Shown piece after piece: positions 23,373 through 32,170 of a stretch of 64,000 bases of DNA (position 1 is its first letter; the number at the start of each line of letters is the position of its first letter). A program made the translations under genes and the position numbers. Source of the stretch: Streptococcus oralis. GTDB lineage: Bacteria > Bacillota > Bacilli > Lactobacillales > Streptococcaceae. The notes below the pieces were generated by a model. It ran no database searches and was not told the DNA's origin. It saw only the letters and a list, made by a program, of their open reading frames with translations. Location: contig CAJPKC010000003.1 in the NCBI GenBank assembly GCA_905370255.1, positions 25,805-89,804 on the forward strand, written 5' to 3'.

Positions 23373-24131
23373 CTAATTTAGTAATGGATATCCGAGCCTG
23401 TCTTTAACTTCAAGAATAGCGTCTGAGTGGAATTCTTGTAGATAATGATAATCTTCATTTTGATAGTCATCTACCATATTTAGAACTATATCCGCATAGT
23501 CTGCGCGGTTTTGATAACCCATGTTGGTTAGTGTTCGTACAATTGCGCATAAGGCTGCGATTGTTTCTGGATAGTAAGTTTTAGCCCAGGCTGGATGGTT
23601 AGTAGCGAACAATTGTGCAGGCGTCATCGTTTTGGCTATAGTGTCCAAATCACATGTCATAGACGAATATTTAAGTAATAACGCTTCGTGTTGTTCGTTG
23701 TTGACGCCTTCTTTTGAACACAAGTCTAAGTATTTTTTCAAATGATTTTTGTCTGGTTCGATTTCGTTGTATAAATAGTTTTGCACGAACGATAATTCAT
23801 CGACCGTTGGATTTTCTAAGAGTTTTTGTCTTATCTTCGGTTGTTTATATATAGCCATATATCTAATATTGTCTATTTCGTCATGTGCGTAATAGTCGAG
23901 GAAATATCCGTTGGATACTAAAGCCAGTCTGACGTTGCTGTCGGGATGGTCTTTCCACTGATCATAGAAATTGTATGCTTGTTTATGGTTGATGAGTTTG
24001 ATAATGAGATTAATGTCATTGATTTCATTTAGAATTTGTTCTAATGTGCGATTTTTAGTGCTACGCGGATCTACAAATTGATGAATGATTCGCAATTCAG
24101 TCGCTGATGGCATTCTTGTATTGTTCGCCAT
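23373..24131 (-). CDS. KTMSP-family long member (divergent)
   Basis: 252 residues. The N-terminal two thirds has HEAT-like units (AYNFYDQWKDHPDSNVRLAL, YAHDEIDNIRYMAIYKQPKI). The motif is the most divergent of the family: IAKTMTPAQLFATNHPAWA. RBS AGAAAGGACTGACT. Confidence 0.65.
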   Translation of the reverse strand: MANNTRMPSATELRIIHQFVDPRSTKNRTLEQILNEINDINLIIKLINHKQAYNFYDQWKDHPDSNVRLALVSNGYFLDYYAHDEIDNIRYMAIYKQPKIRQKLLENPTVDELSFVQNYLYNEIEPDKNHLKKYLDLCSKEGVNNEQHEALLLKYSSMTCDLDTIAKTMTPAQLFATNHPAWAKTYYPETIAALCAIVRTLTNMGYQNRADYADIVLNMVDDYQNEDYHYLQEFHSDAILEVKDRLGYPLLN

Positions 24132-24151
24132 AGTCAGTCCTTTCTAAGCGG

Positions 24152-24625
24152 TTACACGCTATATTGCTTTACGTCGTCGATGATAGCTTGAACTTCGTTT
24201 GCGAGTTCTGCATTGAGATTCGCACGAGAGACGATTTTTTGTCGTGTGAATGTTAGTTGTGACTTTTTAAAGGTGTCTGTTATTGAAAGAGTTACGTTTG
24301 TTCCGGATGGCGATTCGAATGTTGTGTCGCACAGAACTTGTACGATCTCAAATTTAATGAGAATTTGGCTCGAGCTGATTTGTTTGATGTCAACTTCGGC
24401 CCAATCTGTTTCAACTTGTTGATCGATTTGTTTATAGGCTGTGATCATAGCTGCAACTAATCCAAAATCGTAATGGATATCGTTAAAGTTGATTGAGATG
24501 CATATTTCTTCTATGATTGTCGTAAAAGTGATGTCGTATCGATTAAAGTAGTCGTTATACGTAACCGAAGCATCGATACCGTGATTCTTCAAATAAGTTT
24601 CTAATTGTTGTTCGTAAGATGGCAT
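24152..24625 (-). CDS. Hypothetical protein, tandem paralogue of 24657-25037
   Basis: 157 residues; shares LKNHGIDASVTYN at the N-terminus and an ending with IVSRANLNAEL then AIIDDVKQYSV with the neighbouring gene. The strong identity of the ends and looser middle suggest a recent tandem duplication with gene conversion at the ends. Confidence 0.65.
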   Translation of the reverse strand: MPSYEQQLETYLKNHGIDASVTYNDYFNRYDITFTTIIEEICISINFNDIHYDFGLVAAMITAYKQIDQQVETDWAEVDIKQISSSQILIKFEIVQVLCDTTFESPSGTNVTLSITDTFKKSQLTFTRQKIVSRANLNAELANEVQAIIDDVKQYSV

Positions 24626-24656
24626 TTTGCGAGTTCCTTTCTAGATTTCTAAGCGC

Positions 24657-25037
24657 TTACACGCTATATTGCTTTACGTCGTTGATGATCGCTTGAATTT
24701 CTTTTGTGAGTTCAGCGTTGAGATTTGCCGGTGAAACAATTTTATTGCGTGAGAATGTCATTTCTAAGAATGCATATACATCGAATTCTTCAATGTAGAG
24801 TTCTGTTCCTGATGCTAATTTGATAGTTGTGTCACGAACTTTTGAGTTGACTCTTAATTGAATTAAAATGTTATCTTTATCGATATGTTCGAGTTCGCAT
24901 TTAATTATTTCGATGTGGTTATCCGTGGATTTAAATCGAATACTATAAAAGCCTAGTGCCGAGTTATACGTAACCGAAGCATCGATTCCGTGATTCTTTA
25001 AAGAGGTTTCTAATTGTTTTTCGCTAATGTTGGTCAT
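24657..25037 (-). CDS. Hypothetical protein, tandem paralogue of 24152-24625
   Basis: 126 residues, first gene of the operon (AAAAGGAGACCCTCTC then ATG at 25037). About 30 residues shorter in the middle than its copy. Unknown function. Confidence 0.65.
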   Translation of the reverse strand: MTNISEKQLETSLKNHGIDASVTYNSALGFYSIRFKSTDNHIEIIKCELEHIDKDNILIQLRVNSKVRDTTIKLASGTELYIEEFDVYAFLEMTFSRNKIVSPANLNAELTKEIQAIINDVKQYSV

Positions 25038-25089
25038 GAGAGGGTCTCCTTTTAAGTGATTCGTTGAGTAATATTCGCAAGAGAGAATG

Positions 25090-25140
25090 GAGAACGCTTG
25101 GCGTTCTCGCTATGTAGATGTCGTAAAAAAAATAGCAAGA
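25090..25140 (-). promoter_or_regulatory. Cassette hairpin pair upstream of the 25037 operon
   Basis: Terminator-like AGCAAGAC-ATTC-GTCTTGCT with eight T on the minus strand, then GAGAACGC-CAA-GCGTTCTC (25090-25108) before the operon leader. Confidence 0.6.
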
Positions 25141-25149
25141 CGAATGTCT

Positions 25150-25490
25150 TGCTAAATAACCACCACAATCTATCTCTCCAAAAGAATCTATCTGTCCTGC
25201 ACTCTCTAACTGTTTTAAGTAGGGTCCGGGGCGAAGCCCCGTCTTAGAGAGGTGCGGACGTAGTCCGCTCGCAACCGTCCTCGGTTGCGTTTGAGCGTAC
25301 GGTAACGTCTATCGTGGTCATATACGCCCGTAAAAGAGTCTCTGAGAGCGAGAAATCTATTCCGAATATAAATAGATGTCCGATAAAAAAAACGTCTCAG
25401 AGGACGTTTAAGAGGCTTATACGATGTCTATATGGTTGACTTGTACGGCGATCATCAACAGTTATGTTGTTGAGTTGTTCGTGAAAGCGG
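25150..25490. repeat. Structured repeat A, copy 4
   Basis: Same landmarks as the other copies, with final stem AACGTC-TCAGAG-GACGTT. Unlike the others it is not next to a primase or iterons, lying instead between two operons. Its extension (GTGAAAGCGGTTTC near 25482) is shared with copy 3. Confidence 0.7.
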
Positions 25491-25508
25491 TTTCAGTATA
25501 GAGCACAA

Positions 25509-25566
25509 AAAAAGAACTCAGGACAAAAAGGACGAAAGAAGGAAGTCCAAAAACCTGAGTTCTTAA
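25509..25566 (-). terminator. Large terminator after ung
   Basis: Stem AAGAACTCAGG/CCTGAGTTCTT encloses a second hairpin (GGAC/GTCC) in a symmetric layout; a seven-T run follows on the minus strand. Confidence 0.75.
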
Positions 25567-25616
25567 TGATTATAACAAAAAAGAAAATTCTTGTCAACAC
25601 TTTTTAAAAATATTTT

Positions 25617-26294
25617 TTACGTCCACTTAATCGGTGTTTTTCTTTGACATCTTAGTTGATAATTAACCCATGAAAACGGTTTCGATCCAAAGAACGAGTG
25701 TCGGGCTGAGAGTGGCGATGGATGAGAACTGTAAAGAATGAGATCACTACGTTTAAGTTTGGGCTCGATGCGCTGACCGTGTTTTATAGCGTTTCCGCCC
25801 CACATAACGTAAAGAATGTCTGGATTAACTTGGGTCAAGTAGACTAACAAGTCATCGGTAAAGCGCTTCCAAAGTTTTTTGTGAGCGTTGGGTTCTTTTT
25901 CGGGGACGGTTAGCGCGGTGTTCAACAAGAATACACCTTGTTCGTGCCAGTCGGTTAGATTCGGATTAGTGCGTACTAGTCCGAGGTCTGATTCAAGTTC
26001 TTTGAAGATGTTCTTTAATGATCTCGGTACCGCAACGTTATTGTTGACGCTAAATGCTAGGCCGTTAGCTTGACCGACGTTGTAATAAGGATCTTGTCCG
26101 AGAATAATGACTTTGATGTCTTCTGGATGAGTTTCGAATACTTTGAAAACGTTATCGGGACTCGGAAAAATGGTCTTCGATTGAGCTTCTTGGTCGATTT
26201 TCTCAACAATGGCGTCTAAATCGGACTGTGTTGCGAGAAATTCGTGCCAGGGACTCTTTTTGAGTTGTTGGAGCGCTTCTTTGTAAGTTTTCAT
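25617..26294 (-). CDS. ung: Uracil-DNA glycosylase (family 1)
   Basis: 225 residues, the usual length. The water-activating motif is VIILGQDPYYN (~66-76), followed by GLAFSV, VFLLNTALTV and the DNA-intercalation loop HPSPLSARHSFFG (~185-197). It removes uracil from DNA. Start at ATG 26294, coupled to the small gene ending at 26299. Element-borne Ung together with DHFR suggests management of dUTP and uracil during replication. Confidence 0.93.
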   Translation of the reverse strand: MKTYKEALQQLKKSPWHEFLATQSDLDAIVEKIDQEAQSKTIFPSPDNVFKVFETHPEDIKVIILGQDPYYNVGQANGLAFSVNNNVAVPRSLKNIFKELESDLGLVRTNPNLTDWHEQGVFLLNTALTVPEKEPNAHKKLWKRFTDDLLVYLTQVNPDILYVMWGGNAIKHGQRIEPKLKRSDLILYSSHPSPLSARHSFFGSKPFSWVNYQLRCQRKTPIKWT

Positions 26295-26298
26295 TTGT

Positions 26299-26514
26299 TT
26301 ACAGTTCTCTTTCGTTTTTAATAATTTCAAAGAGATTGGATGTTGAGCTGATATAATACTCAACATAATATGCAAGTTCTAAATCATAGCCGAGATAGGC
26401 ATAAAACTCATCTACATTCTCATAATTAAGTTCATCATATTTTTCGAAGTAGAGAGCTGTAAGGAATGCTTTATAAAAAGCTTCTAGTTCTTCTAATTGT
26501 TTTGTTTTGTCCAT
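26299..26514 (-). CDS. Small acidic protein
   Basis: 71 residues, strongly acidic and tyrosine-rich (YDELNYENVDEFYAYLGY). It is translationally coupled to ung. A DNA-mimic inhibitor such as Ugi is a tempting comparison, but there is no sequence resemblance I can point to. Confidence 0.55.
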   Translation of the reverse strand: MDKTKQLEELEAFYKAFLTALYFEKYDELNYENVDEFYAYLGYDLELAYYVEYYISSTSNLFEIIKNEREL

Positions 26515-26519
26515 TTTTT

Positions 26520-27473
26520 TTAGTCCTTTTCGTTTTGTAGTCTAGTTCGAATGGCTGTTAAGCGAGATGTGAATTCGTTCTTAGTTAGAACTGTTTCAGA
26601 TGTCTTCTTTTTCCCCATATTATGCGTGAGAGTTGCATTTTGAGTGGCGAGAAGTGCACGTTTAAAGCTAGAATTTTCAGCGAGTGCATTAAAGGCTTTG
26701 TCTAACAATTCTTGGTAACGCTCTGAATCACGAGGAATGGCTTCTCCTTGCCAATACAACGTTTGAGTTTTCCACCATTTTTTCTTTTTGCCTTTGAATT
26801 TGGCTGCTTTTCCGACGAGAGTGCAGACGTGCTTTTGCATTTCAGGGTCTTGAAATTTGAGCGATTGTAGGAATCCTTCCATGGATGCACATTCAACGCC
26901 GTCTACAACGAAGCCGTGCGGTGAGAAGTTTGAGAGGTTCGAGGATGGATAGCCTGAGCCTGATCCAATGTCCATAATAATTTCCTTTCTGATAGGTAAT
27001 GTGATATATTCGACTACGTAGGCCGGTTCGTCGTCATTTTGAACGGGAATCCGTTCAACGGTCATTTCATCAGTGATATGAAAGTCTGGTGCGAGAACGT
27101 CGCCTTCGTAGTCTTTTGAGATGACTGTGCGGATGACCGCGTCGACAAACGGTAAGAAGTCTTTGTAGGTGGACGCGCCACCTGCGATAATGACGTCTTC
27201 TGTTTTTGCTAATTCGATTATAGCGTTAAAGTCCATAACTGTAAAGTTTTCGAAATCAGAAGAATCGACAGAGTGATTGCTGTATAAAATCATATTGCGA
27301 TTCGCGAAAGTCTTGTTTTTGAGACCTTGTGCGGTACGGTATCCCATTACGACAGAATGACCTGTGGTGAGTTGTTTAAAATGTTTGAGTTCACTGGGGA
27401 TGTGCCACGGCAATTGATCACCGTTTCCGATGATGCCATTTTGGCTTTCTGCCCAGATTGCGATAAGAGGCAT
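26520..27473 (-). CDS. Dihydrofolate reductase fused to a NADAR-like domain
   Basis: 317 residues. Residues 1-160 are a type I DHFR: IWAESQNGIIGNGDQLPWHI, ELKHFKQLTTGHSVVMG and VIIAGGASTYKDF. Residues ~167-317 start MDIGSGSGYPSSNLSNFSPH and continue VVDGVECASMEGFLQSLKF, resembling NADAR/YbiA-type glycosidase domains. At the junction, AGAAAGGAAATTATT-ATG (start 26975) is a canonical RBS and start for this element, read in frame by the DHFR. So both a fusion and a free 151-residue C-terminal protein are likely made. The NADAR assignment is by pattern only. Confidence 0.75.
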   Translation of the reverse strand: MPLIAIWAESQNGIIGNGDQLPWHIPSELKHFKQLTTGHSVVMGYRTAQGLKNKTFANRNMILYSNHSVDSSDFENFTVMDFNAIIELAKTEDVIIAGGASTYKDFLPFVDAVIRTVISKDYEGDVLAPDFHITDEMTVERIPVQNDDEPAYVVEYITLPIRKEIIMDIGSGSGYPSSNLSNFSPHGFVVDGVECASMEGFLQSLKFQDPEMQKHVCTLVGKAAKFKGKKKKWWKTQTLYWQGEAIPRDSERYQELLDKAFNALAENSSFKRALLATQNATLTHNMGKKKTSETVLTKNEFTSRLTAIRTRLQNEKD

Positions 27474-27488
27474 AAGTTAGTCCTTTCT

Positions 27489-27854
27489 TTATCGGTGGCT
27501 TACGGCGTCAGCTTTTTCGTCCAATGTTTGTGTTTCGGTTAAGCCGTGTGTGAGTTGATTTGTGAACCATTCTTTGACTTGATCGTAGTCGTTGATAAGT
27601 GTTTCGCCACGAGTAGCTGCGAGTACTGTGATGTTTAATGCGTATGGATCGACGCATACGGCGTCTAGAAATACAGGTTCTGGTAAAAGATATGTTGCGA
27701 AATTATCTTTTTCAAACGTTGTGAAAATGATGAAAATATCATCTTTGTTAAAGTATTCATCGTCGATGAATTGAGTTGCTTGGTTTTGAATGTATTTTGT
27801 TAGTTTTTCGATGTTGTTTAAGGCATAAGTGAATGATTGAGTTGTTAGTGACAT
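27489..27854 (-). CDS. Hypothetical protein
   Basis: 121 residues with a sheet-like middle (DDIFIIFTTFEKDNFATYLL). RBS AGAAAGGACTAAACT. No family recognised. Confidence 0.55.
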   Translation of the reverse strand: MSLTTQSFTYALNNIEKLTKYIQNQATQFIDDEYFNKDDIFIIFTTFEKDNFATYLLPEPVFLDAVCVDPYALNITVLAATRGETLINDYDQVKEWFTNQLTHGLTETQTLDEKADAVSHR

Positions 27855-27857
27855 AGT

Positions 27858-28652
27858 TTAGTCCTTTCTATTTTTGAGGCGGTATTCGACGTGGCAATTA
27901 ACTGTATATGTGTCTTCACAGCATGATAGTACTTTGAAGTCGTTTTCAGTTAGGATTAGATTTTCGTTGTCGAATTTTTTCTGACCGTATTTGACGCAGG
28001 AGATGTTATAACCCGAGAGATTTTGTTTCCAAAGTGGATTTCGGGCTTGATAAAGTTGGAATGACGACATGGTTTTTTCGATGACATTTGGTATTTTGTG
28101 CATGGCTTTGTATTTGCCTTTGAGAATTTGCAAATTGTAACCTGTTTTGTGCCAATTTCTAGTCAATAAAAACTTTAGAGCTTTTACGTCGGGTTCTGTT
28201 TGAGACATTAGTAAATCAAAACCATATCCCGGTTTTTCGTTGAAGTTTAATGATTTGAGATAGTTTAGTGTCCTATATGGATATCGTTCAGCGATCTCAT
28301 ACTGGATGTTTTCACTTTTGGATTGACTGAGAATGTCGACGTAGAGTCCTTTTTCGAGCAGTGCTTCTTGAATTTCGTCTTCGCCGTTTTCGGCCCATTC
28401 TTGATAATGTTCTTGAGCATATCCACCGCGCACGAGTTCAGCGATGATGTATTTATCGTTTGTTCTGATTAGTTTGTTAATATAGAGTCCGTGTCGCGCC
28501 ATAATTATGTGATACTGTCGTTGTAGGAACGTGTGTCCGTCGAAATATGGTTTGATACAATCTATTTCGCTATTTAGCAATCGGACTTCGAATAAGCCCA
28601 TCGAATCCGTCTTTAGATGTGTTAGTTCTTGTTGGTATTCATTGAGAGTCAT
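27858..28652 (-). CDS. KTMSP-family long member
   Basis: 264 residues, first gene of its operon segment. HEAT-like units (EHYQEWAENGEDEIQEALLE) precede IEKTMSSFQLYQARNPLWK (~190-208). RBS AGAAAGGACATC. Confidence 0.65.
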   Translation of the reverse strand: MTLNEYQQELTHLKTDSMGLFEVRLLNSEIDCIKPYFDGHTFLQRQYHIIMARHGLYINKLIRTNDKYIIAELVRGGYAQEHYQEWAENGEDEIQEALLEKGLYVDILSQSKSENIQYEIAERYPYRTLNYLKSLNFNEKPGYGFDLLMSQTEPDVKALKFLLTRNWHKTGYNLQILKGKYKAMHKIPNVIEKTMSSFQLYQARNPLWKQNLSGYNISCVKYGQKKFDNENLILTENDFKVLSCCEDTYTVNCHVEYRLKNRKD

Positions 28653-28741
28653 GATGTCCTTTCTATTTGCGATACGTCATTCGATGTGTTGGTTGACATT
28701 ATTCAATGACGTAAGTGGGTTTGTGATGTGATTTTTTATTT

Positions 28742-28762
28742 GCATTTTTAGAGTAAAAATGC
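28742..28762. promoter_or_regulatory. Hairpin followed by promoter of CRISPR-like locus S3
   Basis: Perfect GCATTTTTA-GAG-TAAAAATGC. TATACT and TATAAT hexamers follow within 12 bp, and a further TATAAT lies at about 28800, about 10 bp before the conserved leader. Confidence 0.5.
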
Positions 28763-28810
28763 TATACTTATAATTGTTAGGCTAATATGAACTGTCAGAA
28801 TATAATTATA

Positions 28811-28960
28811 AACGACGTCGCAATTAATATCGTTTTAAGGCAGCCGAAAGCGACATAGGCTAGACTTACGGCTTAAGTTTTTAAGTCGTCGCATTCGGCG
28901 GAATGCCGTCTGCGCGGATCGAAATAGCAAAATTTCTGGGAAAAGTCCTAACAAAATTGA
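28811..28960 (+). CRISPR. Solo leader-repeat-guide locus S3
   Basis: The leader begins AACGACGTCGCAATTAATAT at 28811. The repeat GTCGCATTCGGCGGAATG then CCGTCTGCGCGGATCGAAAT ends at 28925, with a guide-sized segment at 28926-28960. A GCC-TTGTAA-GGC hairpin and T run near 28988-29015 may end the RNA. This locus and the one at 48616 lie on the plus strand; the other four are on the minus strand. The guide overlaps, antisense, the end of the small gene at 28948-29064. Confidence 0.7.
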
Positions 28961-29064
28961 GCTAAACTGTATTGTTTTGATGTGTTGCCTTGTAAGGCTA
29001 TGTTTTTATAATGCAGTTTTGCTTTTTTTTTATTTTTGATAATTAAGAGTTCTTCAAAGTTCAT
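28948..29064 (-). CDS. Small basic protein (38 aa)
   Basis: MNFEELLIIKNKKKAKLHYK and onward, ending SLAQFC. Its ATG overlaps the TGA of the preceding gene (ATGA) and GAAAGG lies nine bases upstream, so translation is coupled. Unknown role; its 3' end is antisense to the S3 guide. Confidence 0.5.
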   Translation of the reverse strand: MNFEELLIIKNKKKAKLHYKNIALQGNTSKQYSLAQFC

Positions 29065-29366
29065 TTCATACGCCCTTTCTGCATCGATTGGTCTTTGAAC
29101 CGCCCAATAAATGTAGAAACATCGTGCATACAGAGACCGTTGAATTGATACCCTAGTGTTGCGCAAATAGCATTAACAGTATGTTCTTGCGCGTGAGACA
29201 TAGTGATAGGTGCCATACCTTGAGGGATTTGTGTATATGGTTCTAATTCAGACAACGGTACCGTTGTTTTGATCGAACCGTCTAGGATTTCTGCGTTATT
29301 GTTTTCTGTTGAGAGAACGATGACACGTTTTTTGTTGTAGATTGCGAAGTTTCCTGGATTGAACAT
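29061..29366 (-). CDS. Hypothetical protein, paralogue of 2711-3091
   Basis: 101 residues from MFNPGNFAIYNKKRVIVL; AGAAAGGAACCTC before ATG at 29366. Carries FNGLCMHDVSTFIGRFKDQS, the signature shared with the gene at 2711. Confidence 0.6.
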   Translation of the reverse strand: MFNPGNFAIYNKKRVIVLSTENNNAEILDGSIKTTVPLSELEPYTQIPQGMAPITMSHAQEHTVNAICATLGYQFNGLCMHDVSTFIGRFKDQSMQKGRMK

Positions 29367-29385
29367 GAGGTTCCTTTCTTTAAAG

Positions 29386-29979
29386 TTATTCGATATTGAG
29401 CATTTCGCGTTGTGTTGGCGACATTTGATCTTTATAGGTTTCAAGCCAATCTAGTTGAGCTTGTGTTGGCTTGAGATAGCCTGTTTCAGCGACATCTGTT
29501 AGACTGTTTGAAATAGGTGATGTTGCGCATGCGAAGTAGATGGCTGAATCGTCGTTTGTGATGTTGTGATTATGTGCGATTTCGTTGTGCGTTCCATAAG
29601 TGCATTCGTGGAATTGTCCTGTTGCGTCGAGCCAGCCGGTGAAGCCTTGATCTTTAGCGAGAGGTCGTTGCGGACATTCTTTAATTTCTACGATTTCGTC
29701 GTCAGTTGGATCGGGATAGAAACCGCCGACTTTATTGATGTAGAGTGTCTTTTTAGTTTTGAGCGTATCTTCAGGATGATCCATTTGGTCGAGCATGATT
29801 TCAGCCATTTCTGGTGAACCATATAGTCGTTGAATTAAAGCCGCGCGATGCATATCTGCGAGGTCGTCGAGGTATAAATATGCGTCGACGCCTTTTTCTG
29901 GATGTTCTAGGTCTGAATCTTTTAAGACGCGATACCATGCGTCGGTTTGATCTGTTTGAATATGAGCGTAGGTTGGCAT
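29386..29979 (-). CDS. Hypothetical protein
   Basis: 197 residues, acidic, with several His and Cys (DQMDHPED, CPQRPL, HNEIAHNHNI) but no clear metal motif. C-terminal QLDWLETYKDQMSPTQREML. RBS GAAAGGACTCTAACAC. Not recognised. Confidence 0.55.
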   Translation of the reverse strand: MPTYAHIQTDQTDAWYRVLKDSDLEHPEKGVDAYLYLDDLADMHRAALIQRLYGSPEMAEIMLDQMDHPEDTLKTKKTLYINKVGGFYPDPTDDEIVEIKECPQRPLAKDQGFTGWLDATGQFHECTYGTHNEIAHNHNITNDDSAIYFACATSPISNSLTDVAETGYLKPTQAQLDWLETYKDQMSPTQREMLNIE

Positions 29980-30001
29980 GTGTTAGAGTCCTTTCTTTGA
30001 A

Positions 30002-30403
30002 TTAGTAATGGAATTGGATTGTTGGTGAATCGTAGGTTTCCGTGTCGATGAAAACGTTGTTTGTTTCGTAATTATATGCAATGTTGAACACGGCTTTTGA
30101 TAATAATCTACCTGTATTTCTTTCTAAATCTATAAATGTTTCGATTTTGAGTGCGCTTAATCCGACTGCCCAGAGTGGGTTGTTCACGGCATATAGTTGA
30201 TATGGCGACATCGTTTTCTCGATTGTTGTTGGAACAGTAGTCATAGCCTGATATTTTAGTCGAAATGCGTTAATGTTTTGTGAGTCTTTGTTGCAAAATC
30301 GAAAGTTTTCAGCGGCTTTTATGAAATTTTCTAGTTCTTCGATATTGGGATTGACTTGTTCGCGCAATTTGTTATATTGCTTTATAGGTACGGTGGTGTC
30401 CAT
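30002..30403 (-). CDS. KTMSP-family short member
   Basis: 133 residues with IEKTMSPYQLYAVNNPLWA at about 74-92. Its start overlaps the previous stop (TAATG) and its RBS lies inside the previous reading frame. Confidence 0.65.
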   Translation of the reverse strand: MDTTVPIKQYNKLREQVNPNIEELENFIKAAENFRFCNKDSQNINAFRLKYQAMTTVPTTIEKTMSPYQLYAVNNPLWAVGLSALKIETFIDLERNTGRLLSKAVFNIAYNYETNNVFIDTETYDSPTIQFHY

Positions 30404-31167
30404 TAGATTCCTTTCTTTAAATTAGTTATTGATGCCGGATAGAGCGAGTCGAAGTCAACGTTGTCGTCGAAGTAGATTCCTTGTTTTGCGTTATTGTAAT
30501 AATCGTCGAATAAGATCTTTGGAAGCTTGCCGTTATATTTTTCTCGAATTACGAATCGTTCTATTCCACGGGCTGTGAGTTCGACAGCCCAAAGTGGACT
30601 GTTTGATTCGAATAATTGTACTTCGGACATGGTTTTCTCGATGGTGGATGGCGCTTCAGTCATAGCTCGATATTTTGTCATTATTCCAATATCGTTGTTA
30701 TTTGATTTGAGGGCTTCAATATAGGCTTTAAAAAGGGCAACGTTTGGATTGGCTTCGTTTTGAATGTAGTCGTGAACAATTTGATAAATTTTGCCTTGGT
30801 TTAATTGCTTAATACAAAAATCTGGATGATTTTCGATGACGGCTTTTCGAACGTCATCGTACTCAGATTCGATTAGCTCATCTAAATAGTATCCATTTTC
30901 AGCAAAGGTTTCCATAATCCATTCTTGATTCATGGCTTTCCACTCATCATATCGTTCTGGTAACAAACCTTCTTGGATGCAAACACCTATAGCGAAAGTA
31001 GGGTCTAATTCAAGAATGCGCTCGATTTCTATGCTGTGTTTCAACAGAACAAGCCGATACGGTTCATTGCGAAGTTTTTCTTTGATGTTGTTCGGTTCCT
31101 GTAAATAAGACTCGAAATCCGTGATTTCGTCAGCGAGAACGGCTTGTTCGAACTCCTCTGGTGTCAT
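30403..31167 (-). CDS. KTMSP-family long member
   Basis: 254 residues. HEAT-like units (ERYDEWKAMNQEWIMETFAE, EYDDVRKAVIENHPDFCI) precede IEKTMSEVQLFESNSPLWA (~177-195). RBS GAAAGGAACTAAA. Confidence 0.65.
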   Translation of the reverse strand: MTPEEFEQAVLADEITDFESYLQEPNNIKEKLRNEPYRLVLLKHSIEIERILELDPTFAIGVCIQEGLLPERYDEWKAMNQEWIMETFAENGYYLDELIESEYDDVRKAVIENHPDFCIKQLNQGKIYQIVHDYIQNEANPNVALFKAYIEALKSNNNDIGIMTKYRAMTEAPSTIEKTMSEVQLFESNSPLWAVELTARGIERFVIREKYNGKLPKILFDDYYNNAKQGIYFDDNVDFDSLYPASITNLKKGI

Positions 31168-31179
31168 TTTAGTTCCTTT

Positions 31180-31491
31180 CTATGTTGCGTCATATTTTGT
31201 GTTTTTGATGAGTTTTGTGGTAGTTGAATATCGCATATAACAAAATATTTGATAAATGGTATGTTCGCGAGCCCATAATGGATTTCCTACATTGTGCAAC
31301 TGTTCTGGTGACATCGTCTTTTCAATGATTGTTGGCACGGTTGTCATGGCTTGATACTTGAGGCGTATTGCTTTAAGTTTTGTCTCTCTATCGGTGATAA
31401 GCCATTGTTCATTTTCGAGTGCTTTTTTGAGCATTTCGATATCAGGCTCTTTTTTGTAGGCGTAGTTGATCCAGTCAGGTCGGTTAATCAT
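31180..31491 (-). CDS. KTMSP-family short member
   Basis: 103 residues from MINRPDWINYAYKKEPDI; the ATG at 31491 overlaps the previous TGA (ATGA). Motif IEKTMSPEQLHNVGNPLWA. Confidence 0.65.
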   Translation of the reverse strand: MINRPDWINYAYKKEPDIEMLKKALENEQWLITDRETKLKAIRLKYQAMTTVPTIIEKTMSPEQLHNVGNPLWAREHTIYQIFCYMRYSTTTKLIKNTKYDAT

Positions 31492-32168
31492 TCCGTCTCC
31501 TTTCTGTGTTGGTGCCATAGCATCATTCGTGTGTTGAAATATTGCTTGTTATCGAGTAATTGGTCAAAATACTTGAAGAAGGCTTCGGGTTCGATTTGTG
31601 GATACAAGTCTTGAATGTTTTGAATCTGTGTGATTGTTAAATCCACTACCCAAAACGGACTATTAATCTGGAATAGTTGCGCAGGCGACATAGTCTTTTC
31701 AATCATCGAAGGTTCGGTGGTTTTGGCTGCGTAGTAAAGGCGAATAGCGCGGAGCTTGTTTTTATCGACGGCTTTTGGAACCTTGGCGTCGAGGAATTCT
31801 TTGACGTATTTTAAGTCCGTTCTTGTGTTGATGATTGCACAAACGAATTCCCAGTGACGCTTTTTATTTCGAGCGAGTAGTTGACCACAATATTTATTGT
31901 GATGGCGTACGACTGCTTCACGAACCTTTGGATTTTTGTCGTTGATGAATGTTTCAGGGAAGAGACCTAGACAAGCTAGAGCGTATCGAACGTCACCGTG
32001 TTCGTGCGATTTCCATTCTTCATAGTGATCTTGTGCGTATTCATAGTCGATGAGTTTGGCAATAACTTCAGGTTCATTTTTTGCGATGAGAGCTTCAATG
32101 TTTTCGCCTTTAGACGCCATTAGGATGCGTTGTTGTTTGTTGGTTTTCGCGAGCACGTCGTTTTGCAT
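31488..32168 (-). CDS. KTMSP-family long member
   Basis: 226 residues and the clearest full-length example. HEAT-like units DHYEEWKSHEHGDVRYALA and NDKNPKVREAVVRHHNKYCG are followed by IEKTMSPAQLFQINSPFWV and a helical tail. Closest relative is 18941-19664. Confidence 0.7.
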   Translation of the reverse strand: MQNDVLAKTNKQQRILMASKGENIEALIAKNEPEVIAKLIDYEYAQDHYEEWKSHEHGDVRYALACLGLFPETFINDKNPKVREAVVRHHNKYCGQLLARNKKRHWEFVCAIINTRTDLKYVKEFLDAKVPKAVDKNKLRAIRLYYAAKTTEPSMIEKTMSPAQLFQINSPFWVVDLTITQIQNIQDLYPQIEPEAFFKYFDQLLDNKQYFNTRMMLWHQHRKETE

Positions 32169-32170
32169 GT

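Noticed and set aside
26299..26514. Ugi-like uracil glycosylase inhibitor
   Set aside because: Only acidity and adjacency to ung support it; no sequence match that I can see.
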